Under the pieces are notes generated by a model. The model made no database searches and was not told where the DNA came from. It saw only the letters and a program-made list of their open reading frames with translations. A program made the translations under genes and the position numbers. This document shows, piece after piece, positions 5,459 through 8,044 of a DNA stretch of 8,044 nucleotides (positions within the stretch are counted from its first letter, which is position 1; each line of letters opens with the position of its first letter). Origin of the DNA: an uncultured Streptococcus sp. (GTDB taxonomy: Bacteria > Bacillota > Bacilli > Lactobacillales > Streptococcaceae); contig CABSQC010000041.1 in NCBI GenBank assembly GCA_902479835.1, positions 1 to 8,044 on the forward strand. Reading direction: 5' to 3'.

Positions 5459-5953
5459 ATGGTAGTAACATTTGTACGGATTGATGACCGCATGATTCAC
5501 GGTCAGACAGTCACACGCTGGGCAAAGGAAAAACCATGTGATGGTTTGATTGCCGTAAACGATGCAGCAGCATCAAACAAGGTTTTGATCCAAGCTTACA
5601 AAGGCGCATCAGACAAGAAAACCTTTGTATGGACAAAGGAAGCCTTTAAAGAAAAATCAGCAAAAGTAACAGAATCAGATAGTCGTTACTTCTTGATCAC
5701 CAAAAATCCAATCGATATGAAGGAAATTTTGGTCGACCAAGGGTTTGTCCCAGGTGATGTCAAAGAAATCATTGTTGGCCCTGCAAATGATCGTCCTGGA
5801 GCTGTGAAATTGGGAAATAACCAATCCATCACTCAGGAAGAAGCAGAAGCCTTCCAAGCTATTCAAGCAGCAGGCTACAAGGTGAAATTCCAATTGTTGC
5901 CAGATGTTTCCATTGGGTATTGGGATGATTTCAAATCAAAATTTGGTTTTTAA
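5459..5953 (+). CDS. levE: PTS mannose-family EIIB component LevE
   Basis: This 164-residue protein is a complete sorbose/mannose-class EIIB (PTSIIB_sorb). The signature FVRIDDRMIHGQTVTRW gives the phosphorylated His14, which takes phosphate from His9 of the EIIA and transfers it to the sugar as it crosses the membrane. Downstream family segments are GLIAVNDAAASNK, a FLITKNPIDM segment and KEIIVGPANDRPGAVKLGNN, ending in SIGYWDDFKSKFGF. The start at 5459 is backed by AGGGAGG (5446-5452), 14 bases after the EIIA stop. The protein is cytoplasmic and docks on the EIIC/EIID membrane complex. The 56-base gap to the EIIC gene holds two small hairpins. Nothing is missing or broken. Confidence 0.92.
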   Translation: MVVTFVRIDDRMIHGQTVTRWAKEKPCDGLIAVNDAAASNKVLIQAYKGASDKKTFVWTKEAFKEKSAKVTESDSRYFLITKNPIDMKEILVDQGFVPGDVKEIIVGPANDRPGAVKLGNNQSITQEEAEAFQAIQAAGYKVKFQLLPDVSIGYWDDFKSKFGF

Positions 5954-5955
5954 AA

Positions 5956-5975
5956 CTAACAGTCCTATCTGTTAG
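5956..5975 (+). other. Intercistronic stem-loop between EIIB and EIIC genes
   Basis: CTAACAG (5956-5962) and CTGTTAG (5969-5975) form a perfect 7-bp stem with a six-base loop, two bases after the EIIB stop. No T-run follows, so it is not a standard terminator. A 3'-end-protecting or mRNA-processing role that separates EIIA/EIIB from EIIC/EIID message levels is possible but unproven. Confidence 0.55.
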
Positions 5976-5990
5976 GTAAATAAATTTACA

Positions 5991-6009
5991 AACAAAAGGA
6001 GCGTTTGTT
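5991..6009 (+). promoter_or_regulatory. EIIC ribosome binding site displayed in a hairpin loop
   Basis: AACAAA (5991-5996) is the reverse complement of TTTGTT (6004-6009), and the loop between them is AGGAGCG. The Shine-Dalgarno core AAAGGAG (5995-6001) therefore straddles the stem-loop boundary, eight bases before the ATG at 6010. The stem is AT-rich and weak, so it may merely expose the site or may be chance. Confidence 0.4.
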
Positions 6010-6852
6010 ATGACAATTTCATGGATTCAAGCAATCTTGCTTGGTATTTTCGCCAGCTTGTCTTCAATGCCTGGTATGGGAGGTTCCAGTATCGGGAACT
6101 ATACACTCGGTCGTCCTTTGATCGGTGGGTTGATTTCAGGTTTAATTCTTGGAGATGTGACAACTGGTATTATGGTCGGGGTTGCCCTTCAAGTCGTTTA
6201 TATCGCCTTAGTAACACCTGGTGGTACCGTATCTGCCGATGTGCGTGCCATCTCTTACATCGGTGTTCCTCTTGCTATCTTGTTTGTGCATGCCAACAAC
6301 ATCACAGATGAAGCAGGAATCGCCGCAGCTGCAGCTCCAATCGGTGCAGCCGTTGGGACAATCGGTACAGTTCTTTTCTACGGTACCGCTACTATGAACT
6401 TGGTATGGCAACACATCGGTTGGAAAGCCGTTGAAGAAGGAAACTTCAAAAAACTCTACGCAGTTGACTGGGTTTACCCTTGGATCTCTCACTTCCTCTT
6501 CTCTTTCCTTCCAACAATGATTATCACCAAATACGGTGAAAACATGGTTGATTTGATGAAACAATACCTTCCTATGGATGGTTACTGGATGAAAGCCCTC
6601 TTTACAGTCGGTGCTCTTCTCCCATGTGTCGGTATTGCCATCTTGTTGAAACAAATTGTTACAGAAGCAACTGACTTCATTCCATTCTTTGTTGGATTTA
6701 CCTTGGCAAAATCTCTCGGATTGAACTTGGTATCCAGTGCCGTTGTTTCATTAATCTTTGCAGTAATCTACTATGAACTTGAAGTGATCAAATCGATGAA
6801 AGCTGCTCCAGCCGGAGTGGTGGACCTAGACGATGATGAGGAGGATATTTAA
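6010..6852 (+). CDS. levF: PTS mannose-family EIIC permease component LevF
   Basis: This 280-residue membrane protein is a sorbose/mannose-class EIIC (EII-Sor). Diagnostic segments are the N-terminal SSMPGMGGSSIGNYTLGRPLIGGLISGLILGD stretch (18-49), TGIMVGVALQVVYIALVTPGGTVSADVRAIS (52-82) and a mid-region DWVYPWISHFLFSFLPTMIITKYG (153-176). Hydrophobic helices continue to about residue 262. With EIID it forms the sugar-translocating channel in the cytoplasmic membrane. The C-terminus is highly acidic (VVDLDDDEEDI, 270-280), echoing the EIIA tail. The codons of this tail also supply the AGGAGG ribosome site for the EIID gene, whose start follows one base after this stop. All seven asparagines use AAC, a sign of strong expression. 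Mannose-type EIIC/EIID pairs also serve as receptors for class II bacteriocins; whether this paralogue does is unknown. Confidence 0.92.
   Translation: MTISWIQAILLGIFASLSSMPGMGGSSIGNYTLGRPLIGGLISGLILGDVTTGIMVGVALQVVYIALVTPGGTVSADVRAISYIGVPLAILFVHANNITDEAGIAAAAAPIGAAVGTIGTVLFYGTATMNLVWQHIGWKAVEEGNFKKLYAVDWVYPWISHFLFSFLPTMIITKYGENMVDLMKQYLPMDGYWMKALFTVGALLPCVGIAILLKQIVTEATDFIPFFVGFTLAKSLGLNLVSSAVVSLIFAVIYYELEVIKSMKAAPAGVVDLDDDEEDI
6839..6844 (+). promoter_or_regulatory. Ribosome binding site of levG inside the end of levF
   Basis: AGGAGG, read from the Asp/Glu codons at the end of the EIIC gene, lies nine bases before the ATG at 6854. This decides the EIID start against the in-frame ATGs at 6833 and 6836, which lie upstream of or against this site and would add seven residues. 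Confidence 0.85.
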
Positions 6853-6853
6853 A

Positions 6854-7690
6854 ATGGCTGATAGAAAGAAAATTTCAAAGAAAACATTAGCAAAAGCATT
6901 CCATCATTGGTATTATGGTCATTTGACTTGTTTCTCTCAAGAACATATGCAAACCTTCGGGTACTTGACTTCTATGCTTCCAATCGTAGAAGAAATGTAT
7001 GACACAAAAGAAGAACAAAAGGATGCGATGCAAACCTATACGGCCTTCTTCAACACTGAACCACAACTTGGATCTCTTGTTGTAGGGATCACAGCTGGTT
7101 TGGAAGAAGCGCGTGCAAACGGAGATGCAGTAGATGGCGAAACCATCAACGGTATGCGTGCCGGTTTGATGGGACCAATCGCTGGTATTGGTGACTCATT
7201 GGTCGTTGGTACCTTGATTCCAGTTCTCTTAGGGATTGCCCTTGGCCTTTCTAAAGGTGGTAACGTCGCTGGTGCTCTCTTCTACATCGTCGTATGGAAC
7301 CTCTTAGTCTACTTTGGTATGCGCTTTGCCTTCTTCAAAGGTTACCAATTAGGGGATAAAGCCGTTGAATTCCTTGTAGGACCAAAAGGACAAGCTCTTC
7401 GTAAAGCGATCAGCGTTGTCGGTGGTATGGTTATCGGTGCCGTAGCAGCTACTTGGGTATCTGTTACAACAGCCCTTCAATTCAAGAACGCTGAAGGAAA
7501 AGTCTTCTTGAACATCCAAGAAAAGATCGATGGTGTTTATCCAGGTCTCTTGACAGCAGCCTTCATCACTCTTTGCTGGTGGTTGATGTCTAAGAAAAAA
7601 ATTTCACCAAACAAAGTCATGTTACTTCTCGTTGTAGTGGCTTTGATCGGTGTTGCCCTTGGTATCTTTGATCCACATCTTAAATACTAA
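6854..7690 (+). CDS. levG: PTS mannose-family EIID permease component LevG
   Basis: With the ATG at 6854 this is 278 residues of a mannose-class EIID. Family landmarks are AFHHWYYGHLTCFSQEHMQTFGYLTSMLP (15-43), MQTYTAFFNTEPQLGSLVVGITAGLEEARANG (59-90), and the near-invariant GMRAGLMGPIAGIGDSLVVGTLIPVLLGIALGL (100-132). A further hydrophobic region GALFYIVVWNLLVYFGMRFAFFKGYQLG (140-167) and a final helix near 254-271 follow. EIID is unique to the mannose PTS family and forms the translocation unit with EIIC in the membrane. The N-terminus is strongly basic (MADRKKISKKTLAK), in contrast with the acidic tails of EIIA and EIIC. It is separated from the next gene by a strong hairpin, so most transcripts may end after it. 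Confidence 0.92.
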   Translation: MADRKKISKKTLAKAFHHWYYGHLTCFSQEHMQTFGYLTSMLPIVEEMYDTKEEQKDAMQTYTAFFNTEPQLGSLVVGITAGLEEARANGDAVDGETINGMRAGLMGPIAGIGDSLVVGTLIPVLLGIALGLSKGGNVAGALFYIVVWNLLVYFGMRFAFFKGYQLGDKAVEFLVGPKGQALRKAISVVGGMVIGAVAATWVSVTTALQFKNAEGKVFLNIQEKIDGVYPGLLTAAFITLCWWLMSKKKISPNKVMLLLVVVALIGVALGIFDPHLKY

Positions 7691-7724
7691 GGAAAAGAAA
7701 AAACGAATTTGCTAGTAGGAGTTT

Positions 7725-7776
7725 TTGAGAATGAAGTGAATTGACCTCCTTTACTTGCACTTCATTCTCAATTTTT
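7725..7776 (+). terminator. Strong hairpin with short T-run between levG and levX: terminator or attenuator
   Basis: TTGAGAATGAAGTG (7725-7738) and CACTTCATTCTCAA (7758-7771) form a perfect 14-bp stem with a 19-base loop. Five Ts follow (7772-7776). The long stem is followed by a short T-run, and the next ribosome site comes at once, suggesting partial termination that lowers levX relative to levDEFG. The loop contains CCTCCT (7745-7750), complementary to the levX Shine-Dalgarno AGGAGG (7780-7785), so control of translation is also possible. Confidence 0.72.
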
Positions 7777-7791
7777 ATCAGGAGGAATCCC

Positions 7792-8044
7792 ATGGTTACA
7801 AAACAAGAACTTGTCAATGGATATGAAACAGAAATCAAGTACCAACGTCACATGCTTGAAAACCTTGGTCGTTGGTTCAGCTTACTCTTTATCATTGCCA
7901 GTATTGGTGTGGTATTGATCTATCTCTTTCACAAAAGTTTCCTCCCACTCTTGATCCTCGGGATTTTACTAGCCTTGGTTGGAATTTTAGGCATGATTGT
8001 TTTTGGATATGGCATCTACCGCGGTCGGATCAATCTTCAAAAAG
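7792..8044 (+). CDS. levX: Small two-helix membrane protein, LevX-like (3' partial)
   Basis: The gene starts at ATG 7792 with AGGAGG (7780-7785) six bases upstream and remains open to the window edge, giving 84 complete codons. The visible protein begins MVTKQELVNGYETEIKYQRH, a polar, probably cytoplasmic lead. Two hydrophobic segments follow near 29-46 (FSLLFIIASIGVVLIYLF) and 50-74 (a Leu/Ile/Gly-rich stretch ending in VFGYGIYRG), with a short HKSF turn between them, then basic RGRINLQK. The layout resembles the DUF202/YidH class of small membrane proteins, but I cannot confirm membership. It has no PTS motif. Its position directly after EIID matches levX, the last gene of the S. mutans levDEFGX operon, whose role is not well defined. 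The levX name rests on position. The end of the protein lies outside the window. Confidence 0.7.
   Translation, partial: MVTKQELVNGYETEIKYQRHMLENLGRWFSLLFIIASIGVVLIYLFHKSFLPLLILGILLALVGILGMIVFGYGIYRGRINLQK

Noticed and set aside
6833..6853. Longer EIID start at the ATG at 6833 (or 6836)
   Set aside because: Those ATGs lie upstream of or against the AGGAGG at 6839-6844, and no good ribosome site precedes them. The added residues (MMRRIFK) are the out-of-frame reading of the acidic EIIC tail. ATG 6854 has ideal spacing.
7695..7715. A second cre site around AAACGAATTT before levX
   Set aside because: Aligned on CG it has about four mismatches to the cre consensus, including the TG at the left, and has no promoter next to it.

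Overview
The window looks like chromosome from a low-GC Gram-positive coccus, most likely an oral streptococcus. The evidence is strong AAGGAGG-type ribosome binding sites, short intergenic gaps, streptococcal codon use, and a competence-type SsbB at the left edge. The gene order (ssbB, then sugar-binding protein, histidine kinase, response regulator, second sugar-binding protein, then EIIA, EIIB, EIIC, EIID and a small membrane protein) matches, as I remember it, the levQRST-levDEFGX locus of Streptococcus mutans. The species cannot be fixed from the window alone, and a mitis/sanguinis-group relative is as plausible as S. mutans. All genes are on the + strand.

Layout. Bases 1-392 hold the 3' part of ssbB, followed by a hairpin terminator (405-436). 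A weakly defined promoter region (about 517-556) leads into a tight four-gene cluster at 583-4866. In order it holds a membrane-anchored ribose-type binding protein (LevQ), a multi-pass histidine kinase (LevS), a NarL/LuxR-type response regulator (LevR) and a membrane-anchored ABC-type solute-binding protein (LevT). Junctions overlap or are nearly contiguous (TAATG, 2 bases, ATGA). The 140-base gap 4867-5006 carries a hairpin terminator, six copies of TGTCA or its complement TGACA, an excellent catabolite-response element (cre), a -10-like hexamer and a strong ribosome binding site. Bases 5007-7690 encode a complete mannose-family PTS transporter (EIIA, EIIB, EIIC, EIID). A 14-bp perfect hairpin then precedes a partial gene for a two-helix membrane protein (levX-like), which runs off the right edge.

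How it works together (inference from the family plus the sites seen). The two tethered binding proteins probably sense hexoses or fructan breakdown products outside the cell and signal through LevS, which has no sizeable extracellular domain of its own. LevS would phosphorylate LevR at Asp55. LevR would activate the PTS operon from the TGTCA-rich operator, while CcpA would repress it from the cre site in the promoter. The PTS then imports and phosphorylates the sugar, probably fructose and/or mannose. The most unusual points are the use of two transport-type binding proteins as sensors with no ABC permease or ATPase nearby, the compact regulatory gap in which terminator and operator overlap, and the hairpin in front of levX whose loop is complementary to the levX ribosome binding site.
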